Source of the DNA: Euglena gracilis
Lineage: Eukaryota; Euglenida; Euglenophyceae; Euglenales
Direction of reading: 5' to 3'
Length of the DNA stretch: 64,000 bases
NCBI GenBank assembly: GCA_039621445.1
Contig: CP154955.1
Span: forward strand, 52,357,384-52,421,383
Shown one piece after another: positions 23,471 to 33,400 of this stretch; the stretch's first letter is position 1; every line of letters begins with the position of its first letter. A model generated the notes under the pieces. It was not told where the DNA came from and did no database searches. It saw only the letters and a list, made by a program, of their open reading frames with translations. The position numbers and the translations under genes are program-made.

Positions 23471-23600
23471 AACAGGCTGTATTATAGTCGGGTACCGACC
23501 CCACTCGAGGGGGGGGGTGCCTGCCTGGGCAGGCACTCCAAGGCACTCCAATCCGACGGGGGGGTGGTTAGGGCACTTGGCCAAAAGTGCCTAGCAGGTA
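23471..23600 (+). mobile_element. Family F element, left part
   Basis: It begins CAGGCTGTATTATAGTCGGG and contains GCCTGCCTGGGCAGGCACTC and GGCACTTGGCCAAAAGTGCC. It matches the left half of 56237-56549. Confidence 0.7.
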
Positions 23601-23818
23601 CTCCTCTGCGCAATATTTTTTTCCCCACAGCTCTTCAAATGCCGACCACAGAATGCGAGTGTGGGATGAAACCCAGGACCCATTCCCCCCCCCCTTTTTG
23701 CCTATTCTGAATTCCTTTTGAGTTTTGTGAAAAATGAAACAAAGTCACTGAATTCAATGCAACAAAGTGCAAAATGCATTCTGATGCCTTTCAAGAAATG
23801 TGCTATTGCAAATTGGTT

Positions 23819-23843
23819 CCAGTTTTCTTATATACATACACAC

Positions 23844-23876
<33 letters not shown>

Positions 23877-23926
23877 TATGCATATATATGTATGTAACAT
23901 ATATGTGTGTGTATATATATACATAA
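23819..23926. repeat. TATACACA microsatellite
   Basis: Alternating TATACA, CACACA and TATATG units. Confidence 0.85.
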
Positions 23927-23949
23927 GCGGGGCCGTCCCTTTGGTCTCT

Positions 23950-24066
23950 TGCCTTGTGGTGCCGACCCCTCCCCCTCCCCCCCCCCCCCGGGGGGGGGGA
24001 GTGCCTGCCTGGGCAGGCACTCATACGCACTCCGGACCCCCGGGTTTGGTTAAAAACAGCTTGTCA
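23950..24066 (+). mobile_element. Family F element, right part
   Basis: It starts at GTGCCGACC and carries GCCTGCCTGGGCAGGCACTC and GGTTTGGTTAAAAACAGC. It matches the right half of the full copy at 56237-56549. Confidence 0.65.
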
Positions 24067-24246
24067 ACGACCCTGCGTCTTTGACAAGGGGGGAACTGTG
24101 CTCTTGTTTACCCAAAATCGTGGCGCATGATTGTGCGTCTGCAAAGCCGGGCGTGCACAACGGGGGTCCTCATCGACATCGCTATCAACCACCGCAAAGC
24201 TGCCGACTCTTGACGCCGGCCTTCCAATTGCTCCCTCGCCGCCCAG

Positions 24247-24345
24247 TCCGCCCCGTCCTCCCGCCGCGGGTCGTCTGAGGAGCGGCCGCTGTCCCGGCAG
24301 TCGTCCCGGGGCTCCAGCCCCTACAGCCAAGCACCTGTGAATTGA
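24247..24345 (+). CDS. Candidate Ser/Arg-rich exon
   Basis: The acceptor CGCCGCCCAG is followed by codons reading SAPSSRRGSSEERPLSRQSS and RGSSPYSQAPVN, then TGA at 24343. The RS/SS-rich content looks like a phosphorylated disordered tail. It may be terminal, or it may leave by the GC donor CAA|GCACCT at 24331. No domain is recognised. Confidence 0.4.
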   Translation, partial: SAPSSRRGSSEERPLSRQSSRGSSPYSQAPVN

Positions 24346-24566
24346 CTGGGGCGTGACTGGGGCATGACTGGGGCGTGACTGGGGTGTGACTGGGGGACTG
24401 ATTGGGGCGTGACGGGAGCGTGACGGGACCGTCACGCTCCCATCGCGCTCCCATCACGCTCCCGTCACGCTCCCGTCACGCTCCCGTCACGCTCCCGTCA
24501 CGCTCCCGTCACGCTCCCGTCACGCTCCCGTCACGCTCCCGTCACGCTCCAGCGTGACGGGAGCTG
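24346..24566. repeat. 11-bp minisatellite with internal inversion
   Basis: About six CGTGACTGGGG-like units are followed by at least twelve TCACGCTCCCG units. These are the reverse complement of CGGGAGCGTGA, a one- to two-base variant of the first unit. One short stretch near 24551 reverts to the first orientation. Confidence 0.9.
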
Positions 24567-24629
24567 ACTGGGCGTGACTGGGTGTGTTTTGGTCTGGGAT
24601 TCTGGATGACCATAGGTGCCTGCCTACAG

Positions 24630-24703
24630 CTCCCGGGAGGCCTCCCTCCCCAGCACGGCCCGCCGCCCCGAGAAGGTGCCCCGCGCGTGCCTGTCCGCGA
24701 CAG
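24630..24703 (+). CDS. Candidate exon with GC donor
   Basis: CTGCCTACAG precedes one base and codons reading SREASLPSTARRPEKVPRAC then LSAT. It ends CGCGACAG|GCTTCTG, again CAG|GC. GC-rich, with basic and Ser-rich content. The product is unrecognised. Confidence 0.4.
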
Positions 24704-24747
24704 GCTTCTGCTTAAGGGATTGCAGTCCCCCCCGGGGGGGGGGGGGG

Positions 24748-25177
24748 CGGACTGCAGCTAGTCCAAATTTGGCAAGTGGGATTTCTAGCAGACCCCCCCC
24801 CCCGGGAGGGTCTGCTTGCAGGGCTCGCTAGTGGAAATTTTTTTTCCAGCGACCGGCGCGAAGCGCTGGTCACTGGAAGCAGACCAGCGCTTCGGTCTGC
24901 TTCCAGACCGAAGCGCCGATTTTTTTTGGTACCCCTAAAAATGGCCAAAAATGCCCGTTTTTGGCCATTTTTGGGAATTTTTGGAACAAAATCAGCCAAA
25001 AACCTACCAAAAACCTCATTTCCACCTCAGCGCGCAGCGCCGGAGGAAATTTTTTTTTTCCAGTTGGGGGACCCCCGGACCCCCCCCCCCCCCCGGGGGG
25101 GGGTAGCTAGTCCATTTTTTCCAGTGTCTAGCCAGCCGATTGGCTAGCCAGTACCCCCCGGGGGGGGTCTTTAGCAA
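24748..25177 (+). mobile_element. Family D element, copy 1
   Basis: Ordered blocks are GACTGCAGCTAGTCCAAATT, GTGGGATTTCTAGCAGACC, GACCGGCGCGAAGCG, ATGGCCAAAAATGCCCGTTT, ATCAGCCAAAAACCTACC, GCGCGCAGCGCCGGAGGAAA and CTAGCCAGTACC. It is almost collinear with 33401-33775 but has about 70 extra bases after GCGCGAAGCG that form a hairpin of CAGACC/GGTCTG blocks. Confidence 0.9.
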
Positions 25178-25189
25178 AGGCCTGGTCCG

Positions 25190-25275
25190 CGACCTGCGGT
25201 TTCCCGCTGGGTTGAGAGGGTCGATTATCTATTGCCTGGGCAGGGAGGAGGCCCAGGGTTCGACACAAGAGGGTG
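25190..25275 (+). ncRNA. Possible tRNA-derived SINE head
   Basis: TGGGTTGAGAGGG (A-box-like) at 25209 and GGTTCGACAC (B-box-like) at 25258 are spaced about 40 bp apart. A full cloverleaf was not established. Treat as a hint only. Confidence 0.2.
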
Positions 25276-25379
25276 CACAGCAAACCTCTTTTTAAGGTTT
25301 TGCAGACCGCGGTCTGGACCGACCCGGGGGTACCCGGATGAGGTCAAATCAAATTAGGACCCGAGTATGGTCAACTTTT

Positions 25380-26260
25380 TTCCTTCCAGCGCTTCGCGCC
25401 GAAATGTTTGGGACTTTTTGGCTTTTTTGGCAATCATCTTTTTAAGGTTTTTTCAGGGGGGGGGCTGCTGCAGCCAGCCCCGATTTAGGCCCTGCCCAGC
25501 CGCAAGCAAGGGGGGTGCAGCAGGCTTGCTGGCCAGCCCCTTTTTCCTTGGTCCAGCCCAAAACTTTTCGGAAAACGTGTTTAAAAACGGCCAAAATGGT
25601 ATTTTTGGAGTGTTTTGGCGTTTTTTGGGGGGTTGTCAGATGGTTATTTTTTTTCAAAGTGTTGTTTCGCAGGTCATTTTTGGGGCAATTGCCCAATTTC
25701 GGCCAAGCCCGGCCCAGCTCAGGCCCAGCCAGGGCCAGCCCCCCCCTCCCCCCTTGCGGGCGGGCCAGCCAGCCCAAACTTCTTGCCAGCCCAATTTCTA
25801 GCCCTAGCCCAGCAACCCCCCCCCCCGGGTTCTCAAAGACATGTACGATGTAAAGAGATGGATGATGTTTGGTGTAAGAGGAGAGGGGGTCCCCCCCCCT
25901 CCGCACCACCCTCCCCACTCACCCTTCCGGGAGGGGAGGGGTCCCCTCCCCTCCCCTCCCAGGGGTTTCCGGGATAGGGCCGAATTGGGACCCCAGCAAA
26001 GTCAACGTTTTCCTTTCAGCGCTTCATGCCGAAATTTTGGGGCACCGTTGGCAAGTTTTTAGTTTTGCCCAAAAAGTGGTCAAAGTGGCATTTTTGGCCG
26101 GTTTAGAGGGAGGATGCAAAATCTTTCGGCCTGGAGTTTCGCAGGAGGGGGCTGTGCCCCCCCCCCCCTCCACTGGACCAGAGCCCCACCTGCCCTGATA
26201 TCGAACCCCGAGGGGGTTCCTCCGCCAGCACCCTTTTCCAACTGGCCGGCTGGACCCCGC
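25380..26260. other. No gene recognised; family M CAGCCAGCCC-rich repeat
   Basis: It contains two CAGCGCTTC-GCGCCGAAA-like cores (25388, 26018). It also contains many GCCCAGCC/CAGCCAGCC units at 25460-25560 and 25700-25815 and C/G-run palindromes. It is probably one or two short elements plus flanks. Confidence 0.45.
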
Positions 26261-26499
26261 TTCCCCCCAAGGTCCTTACGGAATTCCGGCCCGGGTCGGC
26301 CTCTCCCTCCCCGCCTCCTCGCCGCAGCTCTCGCCCCTCAGCACTGCGCCATTCCCCAGCCCCCTCGGCACATCGCAGGCAGGGCGGTCCTGACCTTGGC
26401 TGCGTCCCATATCTGGGGGGCGTAGCCTCCTCCCCCTGAATAATAACCCATGGGGTTATTATTCACACACTTGGTTAAAATATCAGTAGGACTGTTATT

Positions 26500-28050
26500 T
26501 TGGGGGGGATTATCTGGATTTTTGCGTCGGTAAATGGAGCCCCGCAGAAATGGCCTCAAAATGCCCAGAGGAAAGGGAAAGGCAGTAAGTCCAAGGCTAA
26601 ACCACGGCCTGCAGAACCATGCAAACCTGCTGAACGACACCACGAGCCAAAACCACCTCCACCTGGGAGTGGTAGCAAATCAGGAAAGCTGGCGAAGACC
26701 CCAGCTGCTACCACACCAGCACCAACATATACCGAAGTGGCCAGGAAAAGTCGGGTCACTTATACCCTTCGAGGTAGAACTCGACAAGATACAACGTCTG
26801 AGACCTCGCAAGAGGAAAACATGCCGGTTGATGATAATGCCGCGCTTTGGCAAGAGGACATTATCTCCAACCTGCCAAGTGTCGAAGAACGCATTGCCAT
26901 GATACAATCAGCCCGCGAACGCGGAATTCTGTTGAACAAATGGATTGAAACACTCTTCTTTAACGAACAGAAGTGGAACTACTATGTTCGCCATATTTGG
27001 CGATTTTACAATGCCAAGTCACCAAGAGTGTTTGCCCAATACCTTGGGGAAACGTTCCTGTTTGACAATACGCCGAATGGCCAAACAACTTGGCTCTGTA
27101 CTGTTTGTCACAACATTCGTAACAGCATGCCAGCTGTGCATGTCTGTTATGCAAACAACAAACGGAAAAACTTTCACCACAATGAGTTCGTTCCAAACAC
27201 AGCCGCTCTGATTTGCGGTGATTGTCTCCTCGCCTGGAGACAAATGAACAACTTCCGGTGGTCGGAAGAAGACAGAGACCGTGACGTACCAGTTTTCTGT
27301 GTCAACTGCCTACGGGCAGACAGGTGGTTGCCCGCAGATGGCGGAAATCTCAAGATCGTACCCGGAAACGAGGAGGTTCTGGAAGGTTTCTTGAATTTCT
27401 ACAAAACAAAACGACAAATCTACCAACAGAAAAGCTTCAAGAAAGCTGAAGCTTTTGACCGCGGCGGAATCGCCGTTGACTTCCAAACTAATTCCGGCGG
27501 AATCAGACTTGCTGTGGAATGTACAAAAGGGCGATTGCACATACTCTTCAATGATGACGACTGGAAACAAGTCATTTACCCACTGTTTACAAAGCCTTCA
27601 ACGGTTTCTGAAACCGCACAACGATGGATACTACCTGACTACCCACCAGAACGACATGGTTACGAACATTATTCGGAATGGGTTGGTACCATTCTGAAAC
27701 CACACGTGACCCGCTGTGCCTGTGCATCCCGCGCGCATAGCGTTGATTTCAACGCTCTGCCTGGGATGCCACCACAGGTGCCAGCCAAGCATCCAAGATG
27801 GAACGATTACATATGGCCTGCAACTTTTCCGAGAGTTTTCTGGGAAAATTTGCACATTTACCTCCATAAGCGAGCTGAAACGCTCAGAACAGAACTTCCC
27901 AAGGAAATAAAAGAAGTCAAAAGCTGGGTTATCCCAAAGATCAACATGGATAATCCTGAAAAGGATACCCTTGACCTGCGTCCAACGGAATTAACATTGG
28001 TACAAGACCCAGATATGGGTGAGTACTTCAAGGAAACCCACAAACGTTGA
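26500..28050 (+). CDS. Unknown 516-codon protein with CxxC motifs
   Basis: The longest non-repetitive frame in the window, uninterrupted from 26479 to TGA at 28048. The first in-frame ATG is only at 26821 (residue 108). Upstream codons still look coding: Lys/Pro-rich, with KGKGSKSKAKPRPAEP. So the true start is an unseen upstream exon, a non-ATG codon, or a frameshift from the ATG at 26534. Residues 25-100 are basic and disordered. From 108 on the protein is globular, with CTVC (200-203), VHVC (213-216), CGDC (239-242), CVNC (267-270) and CAC (406-408). The clustered cysteines suggest one or two zinc-binding sites. There is no GDD, DDE or other catalytic signature that I recognise. Strand and coding quality are clear; function is unknown. 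Confidence 0.75.
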   Translation: MGGIIWIFASVNGAPQKWPQNAQRKGKGSKSKAKPRPAEPCKPAERHHEPKPPPPGSGSKSGKLAKTPAATTPAPTYTEVARKSRVTYTLRGRTRQDTTSETSQEENMPVDDNAALWQEDIISNLPSVEERIAMIQSARERGILLNKWIETLFFNEQKWNYYVRHIWRFYNAKSPRVFAQYLGETFLFDNTPNGQTTWLCTVCHNIRNSMPAVHVCYANNKRKNFHHNEFVPNTAALICGDCLLAWRQMNNFRWSEEDRDRDVPVFCVNCLRADRWLPADGGNLKIVPGNEEVLEGFLNFYKTKRQIYQQKSFKKAEAFDRGGIAVDFQTNSGGIRLAVECTKGRLHILFNDDDWKQVIYPLFTKPSTVSETAQRWILPDYPPERHGYEHYSEWVGTILKPHVTRCACASRAHSVDFNALPGMPPQVPAKHPRWNDYIWPATFPRVFWENLHIYLHKRAETLRTELPKEIKEVKSWVIPKINMDNPEKDTLDLRPTELTLVQDPDMGEYFKETHKR

Positions 28051-28104
28051 GGGTTTTCTGCCTCGTACAATCAGCTACGGCTGAAATAGGCGTAGGCCCA
28101 CATA

Positions 28105-28569
28105 ATGAGCGAAGTCTCGAGCGTGAATACGCATTTCATCATCGCCTTCAACACCGTTTCAAGACCCTGTGGCGGAATCGCCTTAAGTTCGGTGGATAAC
28201 ATCTTGATCGCGAAGATTCAAGACTACAAAGACACTACGGTGTCAAGTAAGAAGACGCACAAAGCACAGCATGCGCGCCAGAATTCTTTTGCGCTTTGTG
28301 CTCCAAACAAGGTAACCGTAATTGGGAACCAGACCATAGTATCCTGGTATTGTCTCCCTGAACCTGGGACTGTGCCTGGCATGCCGACTGGCCTTGTCCA
28401 GAAGGGAAATTGGGCAGAGCCCTGGGGGGGGGGGATGTGTACCAGGCAGCCATTCTGCCATGGCACTGTGTACCAGATACAATGGGCTACGGCCTACAAT
28501 CTGGCTACGGCCGGGCTGTACACAGTGGTATGGTTAAACCATAAGACAAAGAGAGAGTCTCATAGCTAA
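28105..28569 (+). CDS. Possible second ORF of the element, 154 codons
   Basis: An ATG at 28105, 55 bases after the stop of the large frame, opens 154 codons beginning MSEVSSVNTHFIIAF. The first 100 or so residues look protein-like. The later part is Gly/Trp-rich and crosses a short G run at 28423. No family is recognised. It could instead be a chance frame within a 3' untranslated region. Confidence 0.35.
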   Translation: MSEVSSVNTHFIIAFNTVSRPCGGIALSSVDNILIAKIQDYKDTTVSSKKTHKAQHARQNSFALCAPNKVTVIGNQTIVSWYCLPEPGTVPGMPTGLVQKGNWAEPWGGGMCTRQPFCHGTVYQIQWATAYNLATAGLYTVVWLNHKTKRESHS

Positions 28570-29300
28570 CGAAAGCTTAGCGAAAGTAACTGGTTCCTAA
28601 TTCAAGGTTACAGGGTTTGGTGCTTTGCAATTCTGTTTTAGAATTCTGAGGGCGAAGTCCCATTTGATCAGAAGTTTTATTTCTTTCTTTTACAAGCTCG
28701 AAAGAGCAAAAGTCACTTTCATATAAGGGACTGCGGTCCCACCAATTCTCTTTGCCTTTGTGCTTTGCAATCAAAATGGGAAAGGGAAACAAATTTAATT
28801 GTTACTCCCCCCACGGGCTTTTCGGGAGGAAAGCAAAAATAGAAAAGCCGTGGTGGGACGTACACTCCCCCCCCTCCAAAAGGGCGAACTCCCAAAAGCG
28901 CTTCGGCACTATACATCGTCTTGGTGCAGACCGAAGAACCACAAAAGCGCCACGGCGCTAGTAAGACTACGCACAGCGTGCAGCGCGCACACGTGGTCGT
29001 GCCACAGCAGGTGTTGTAACTGGCATTTCGGCTCTTAACACGTTCTGTGTGCTGTCACTTCCGCTGTCGAAGGACTCGGAGGGGGAGGAAGAGACATGAC
29101 GTACACTGTATTCGTTGTCTGATGTCTGTTCCATTTCCTCGTCTCCATTTTCCCCGAAAAATGACCTTTTTTTTACGACCCTGTCAAGATGACTGGTTTT
29201 TGTGTGCAGAAAAAAACTGTTTCAAAAAAAATGGAAGTTTTTCTGTGTCCTGAGTGGTGGCAAAACAGTCACATTATTCGAGCCCAGCATCCGGGGGTGG
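28570..29300 (+). other. Hairpin-rich 3' part of the element
   Basis: No convincing frame. Short complementary pairs such as GGGACTGCGGTCCC at 28729-28742, CCCACGGGCTTTTCGGG at 28810 and GGCGC/GCGCC-type cores near 28960 suggest structured RNA or recombination ends. Confidence 0.3.
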
Positions 29301-29394
29301 GGTATTATTCGGATTTTTGTGTCAATCACTGGGGGGCTATTATTTTGGGCGTGTTGTTGATTAAATTAAATTGAACTTATTGATTTACTTGATA

Positions 29395-29530
29395 ATTAAT
29401 GCTATCATTATATGTATTATATATTACATATTATTAGAAAATTAGTGAATACACACCCGTATATATTATTTATATTATGCTAAATTTTATAATAATTAAA
29501 AATGTACTCCAAAAAAAAATAATTTGAATT
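29395..29530. repeat. AT-rich tract
   Basis: A TATATTATTA-rich segment to the right of the candidate element. Confidence 0.7.
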
Positions 29531-29534
29531 TATA

Positions 29535-29825
29535 TTGAAAATGAAAATGAACTTGGAATTAGTGCATCAGCAAGTGCCAATTCAGGACTTGTGGCCTCTG
29601 CCCCATCACTACTGTCTCGACGCTGCCCTGGCGCCAGGGCCCCACGAAGCGGCCATCCATTGGCCACCAGCGGCGACCCTCGGTGTGGACCAGGGTCCTG
29701 TGGTGACCCCGCCTCCCCCTTTCACCATCGGGCCGCTTATGCTGGGGGGTGGCACACCCACCAGGGGGGAAAGCCCACCCCTGTATGGAAAGTCCAGTCA
29801 GCCAGTTAGTCGCATTTTGTGTTGA
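29535..29825 (+). other. Unassigned open frame of 96 codons
   Basis: A Pro/His/Leu-rich frame (DLWPLPHHYCLDAALAP, then PPPPFTIGPLMLGGG) is open in moderately GC-rich DNA. No splice sites or homology support it. It could be an exon of the surrounding gene region. Confidence 0.2.
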
Positions 29826-30125
29826 TGCGGACCCACACTCTGTCACACCCCATGGGCGATTGTGGCTCCAAGGACAATCAAGCCATAACAAACGACCCCT
29901 CGACACGACGACCCTGATACCAAAGTTTTGCCGGTTTTGTATTTTTCACCCAAGATATCCCATATTTCTAGAATCAGCTTGTCCCCAAAGTTGGAAAAAT
30001 CATGCTTTTGGACCTTTTTGTTGTAAAAATGTGAACAATTGCTCAAAACCTACACCTAAATTGCAAAATGGCCAAATTTGTGAACTATTTCCAAGTCCAC
30101 TCCACAAGAAATGTGTACATTCCCG

Positions 30126-30202
30126 ATATCAATTTTTCCGCAATTTCCCGCAATTTTCCCGCAGTTTTCTCGAAGGTCTCCGATATCAATCCCCCCGCCT
30201 GA
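30126..30202. repeat. Family H element, short copy
   Basis: GATATCAATTTTTCCGCAAT at the left and CTCCGATATCAATCCCCCC at the right enclose CCCGCAATTTTCCCGCAG units. The same plan is seen at 36195-36448. Confidence 0.75.
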
Positions 30203-30689
30203 ATGAGGAATTAGAGCAGGTTTTGAGGTTTCCTGGCTCATGTGGTCCTCCCCAAATGGGATCTTCTGCAAGGTTGCCAGAAAGGGACTGGTTTAATTGG
30301 AACATGGCCTTCCATGGACCTCACTTATATTTGGTTCTTGTGGGATGAGATACTATTTTGACTTCAACCTTTCTTCTTCCATGATATGCCTTCTGTTGCA
30401 AAGTACCAGTATATGCCATCCAAACAGGTGACCGCCTGAATGTGATTAATGGCACCCTTGATGACCTCCTCTTGGTGTGTATGGATCGGCGATTTTATGA
30501 CATTAGTGCCTGACCAGTGGTTGGACGCCACCGATTCTTTGATTGGCAGTGTTGCTACTGTTTTCCGTTGGATCTCCATACCCCATGACACCGCATGAGG
30601 GGTTTGCCGTGGTCCAATCCCAAGAGCGGGTTGGCAGGTAAACGTTTGCCGACCGCAGCCGACCGAGCCGACAGCGGCCGATGTAGCCT

Positions 30690-30945
30690 ACCGCGGGCTA
30701 AAATTTCGCACGGACCCCCTCCCCGGGGGGGGGGTCGGACAAAAACCACTAAAATGACCTGGCGCCAAAGGCGCCAGAAAATTTTTGGTCAAATTTCCTT
30801 TGGATTCCAGGGCCGACCCCCCCCTGGGGGGTGGTGACTGACTGGTTTTCCAAAAAATTCAGTGACTGGTTTTTGGAAGAGTGGAAGTGACCCTCCTCCC
30901 CCCTGGGGGGGGGGGTTCGGTATAAAATTGTATGGTCTGGGAGCA
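30690..30945 (+). repeat. Family E repeat, copy 2
   Basis: Blocks GGCGCCAAAGGCGCCAGAAA, GTGACTGACTGGTTTTCC, AGTGGAAGTGACC and GGTATAAAATTGTATGGTCT occur in the same order as the other E copies. Confidence 0.75.
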
Positions 30946-30949
30946 GGCT

Positions 30950-32120
30950 TCTTTTTAAGGAAGTTTTCTCTTTCAAAAAAATCATTTCTGATGTCCACAA
31001 AAAACAATGTCAAAATGGTCTGCAGCTGAAAGGATTTTCTGTGAGTTTCAGCGGCACCGAAAGGGAGTTGCTTTTGTGTCTTCCCTCCCTGCAGTCCACT
31101 CCCTCTTCCCGCCGACAATCCCGCGATGGTCTCTCGGTGTGCACCGTCGCACACCCCTGATTACACACCAAGTCTTCATTGTTTTCATTTCACTGTGGGT
31201 GTATGCACATGCACAATGGAACTGCAATGTCTTTATTGATTCTTTTATGTTTTTTTTTCTCTCATTTCTGTTTTTTTTTCCCGTCCACAAAACTCCAATC
31301 TTTATGGGCCTTTTTTGACGGATTTGTGGATCATGAAACGGGATTTGGTTTGGTGGCAACTTTCCAGACACCTTTCAATTTTTCTTGTTTTCTCTTTTGT
31401 GTCTAGTGTCAACGCTGTTCCTGTGTTATTTGAATTCTGACATTCTAAAGAATCCGTGCTGTCAGGCATGGGACCTCCTCTTGTGTCCCTCCCCTCTGCA
31501 TACTCAAACTTACCCCTATGCCAACACATCCCATTTTTGTGTCTTTTCGCTATTTTTCCACTTGGCTCTCCAGGGGTGTGATAGGAATGTACGCCTACAG
31601 GCATAAATATTATGTATACATTTGTTAGATTCATACATGTCTGCCCCCATTTGTAATGCATGTGGCCAATTGTTTGGGACCTACCCACCGCACCGGTTCC
31701 ACCGATTTTCCATGTATTTTGAGTGCCTGGTAGTGGACGCTCACCCCATCGGCTGCGGAGTGGCTCGTTGCAGTCCCCCACTATTTTTGGGGGTGAGGGC
31801 AGGTTTATAGCAACCTTTTCCTTGTGGCCCCTGGGGGCGGCTTCCCTCTTCTATGCCCCCCAGACCACGTCTGTTTTGCCACTTTAACCTTTTGTAGTGG
31901 GTTTGGGTTTCAGAAGAGTGTTTAGGTTCTGATTTTCAGAACAAACCTTTTTCTTGGGTCTCATATCTCCCTAAACCCTAAATCCAACGTCTAAAGCCAA
32001 CCATGGCCCTGTCTGTTCCCACCCACCAGAAGCTGATTTGTTTCAAAACTGCTTTTTGGCAAAATGGCCGTTTCGCCTTCAGCAAAACGGCAAAAGAGCC
32101 ATTTTTCCAGCCAAATGTGT
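30950..32120. other. No recognised gene
   Basis: A possible small exon follows CCCTGCAG at 31094 (codons STPSSRRQSRDGLS) before GTGTGCACC. It is too short to support. The rest is unique, T-rich sequence without recognised features. Confidence 0.35.
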
Positions 32121-32128
32121 GAGAAACA

Positions 32129-32184
32129 GGGCGGTCCTTAAGGGGCAGGAAAGTTTTTTTTTTTATTTCCTTAAGGACCGCCCC
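32129..32184. repeat. GGGCGGTCCTTAAGG hairpin
   Basis: GGGCGGTCCTTAAGG at 32129-32143 and CCTTAAGGACCGCCC at 32169-32183 are perfect inverted repeats around a T-rich 25-base loop. TTAAGGACCGCCC recurs at 32431 and 42887, so it is the terminus of a short element family (C). Confidence 0.8.
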
Positions 32185-32221
32185 CCCTTTCAGCCAAAGG
32201 GGGCTAAGGGCCAGACAGGGA

Positions 32222-32445
32222 TTTGAACGGGACAAAAATTAAACAGTCGAAAAACACAGTTTTTGATGATTTGAGTGGATGGACGATGGTCCAAGGGTGC
32301 CAGGAATCATTTTTATCATTTTTTTTCCTGATGTCGACCTGTTCTCGCTGAGAAATGCCAAAATTTCTTGCCCATTTTCTTGTCTATTTTTCACTGATTT
32401 TGCTGGGATAGCGGAGTTTTTTTTTTTTGCTTAAGGACCGCCCTG
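32222..32445 (+). repeat. Family B/C element copy
   Basis: It contains GAGTGGATGGACGATGGTCC, AAGGGTGCCAGGAATCA, GATGTCGACC and GAGAAATG, as at 9390-9515. It ends in GCTTAAGGACCGCCC, as at 42887. Confidence 0.65.
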
Positions 32446-32889
32446 GTGAAAAATGGCAAAAAAAAGCCAAAACGCCGAAATGAAACACATGCGGGTGGGA
32501 GCATCCCCACCATTGACACCAACCACAGTGTGCGGAGGGGGGGGGGCACGGCGAAGAAAGCGATGCACAAACTGTGTCTGTTTGCCGACTCCTCCTTCGT
32601 CAGGGGTTGGGTTCCGTCGACACGGTGGGTCAGGGCAAAACCCAGGACGACTGTCACTGCATTGTGCCCAGGCCGCTGCTTCTGGGCGGCCGACCCGGGC
32701 GGCCGGTTGGTAAATGCAGCCCATTTGGCCAAACCCGTGCGCTTCCATTGAATGGTTCATTTCGATTTGTGTTGTGATTCGATCAATTTCTTATCAACTC
32801 TAAGCACTTTTAATTAATTAATTTTAATGAATTAGTTTAATTTCACTTGGTTGATATTAATGAACCCATTAGGCGATTCGTATCTTAAG

Positions 32890-33240
32890 GCAAAATTTTT
32901 CGAAATTTTAAGGTTTTTAAGGCATTTTTTACATTTTTTTTAAGGGCGGTTTCAGGTCATTTTTAAGACATTATAAAGACGTCATTGTTGTTGTTGTTGT
33001 TGTTGTTATTGTCATCCTTGTTTTTGTTATTATTGTTGTTGTTGTTGCTGTTGTTGCTATTGTTATTGTTGTCATCATCATCATCATTCTTTATTCTTAT
33101 CCTTTTTCTTATTCTTATTATCTTATAATTTTCCAAGGGCGGACCAAGGCCATCTCGTCATTGAACGGGGTCCAAACAGTTGAACAGTATTCTTTCAAAA
33201 TCGAGTGTATAGACAATGTTCCAGCGATGCCAAGAATCAC
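32890..33240. repeat. TTTTAAGGC repeat plus (GTT)n
   Basis: TTAAGG and TTTTTAAGGGCGG blocks, a (TTG)n/(TTA)n/(ATC)n tract at 32987-33120, then TTTTCCAAGGGCGG and GACAATGTTCCAGCGATGCC as in the 3005-3260 copy. Confidence 0.65.
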
Positions 33241-33400
33241 CCCCCCCCCCCTGGATTCGGCTAGTTTTTCCTGAGATTTCGCGATTTCATTTTTGACCAG
33301 TCAAAGAAAGATTTGCCAGAATGGTGTTTTTGACGTTTTTTTTTTAAATCCTTTTTAAAAAGATTTTTCAACGTTTTTAAGGCACCTTGAGGAGGGGGCT

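Larger units (their letters stand above)
26425..29365 (+). mobile_element. Candidate undescribed element carrying two ORFs
   Basis: The left boundary region has AATAATAACCC/GGGTTATTATT (an inverted pair, 26440-26463) and then GGGGGGGATTATCTGGATTT followed by TTGCGTC at 26502-26527. The right boundary region has GGGTATTATTCGGATTTTTG then TGTC near 29300-29325 and TATTATTTTGGG at 29338. The two ends therefore share GGATTTTTG(C/T)GTC in direct orientation. Between them the sequence lacks long C or G runs and microsatellites, unlike everything around it. It holds a 516-codon and a 154-codon frame, then hairpin-rich non-coding DNA. It could be a transposon, an integrated virus-like sequence or a retrocopy. 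Confidence 0.5.

Noticed and set aside
24346-24566. CRISPR-like array
   Set aside because: Units are contiguous 11-mers without unique spacers; it is a minisatellite.
26500-28050. Viral polymerase, capsid or transposase identity for the large ORF
   Set aside because: No GDD, DDE, integrase or recognised capsid signature could be read; naming a family would be invention.
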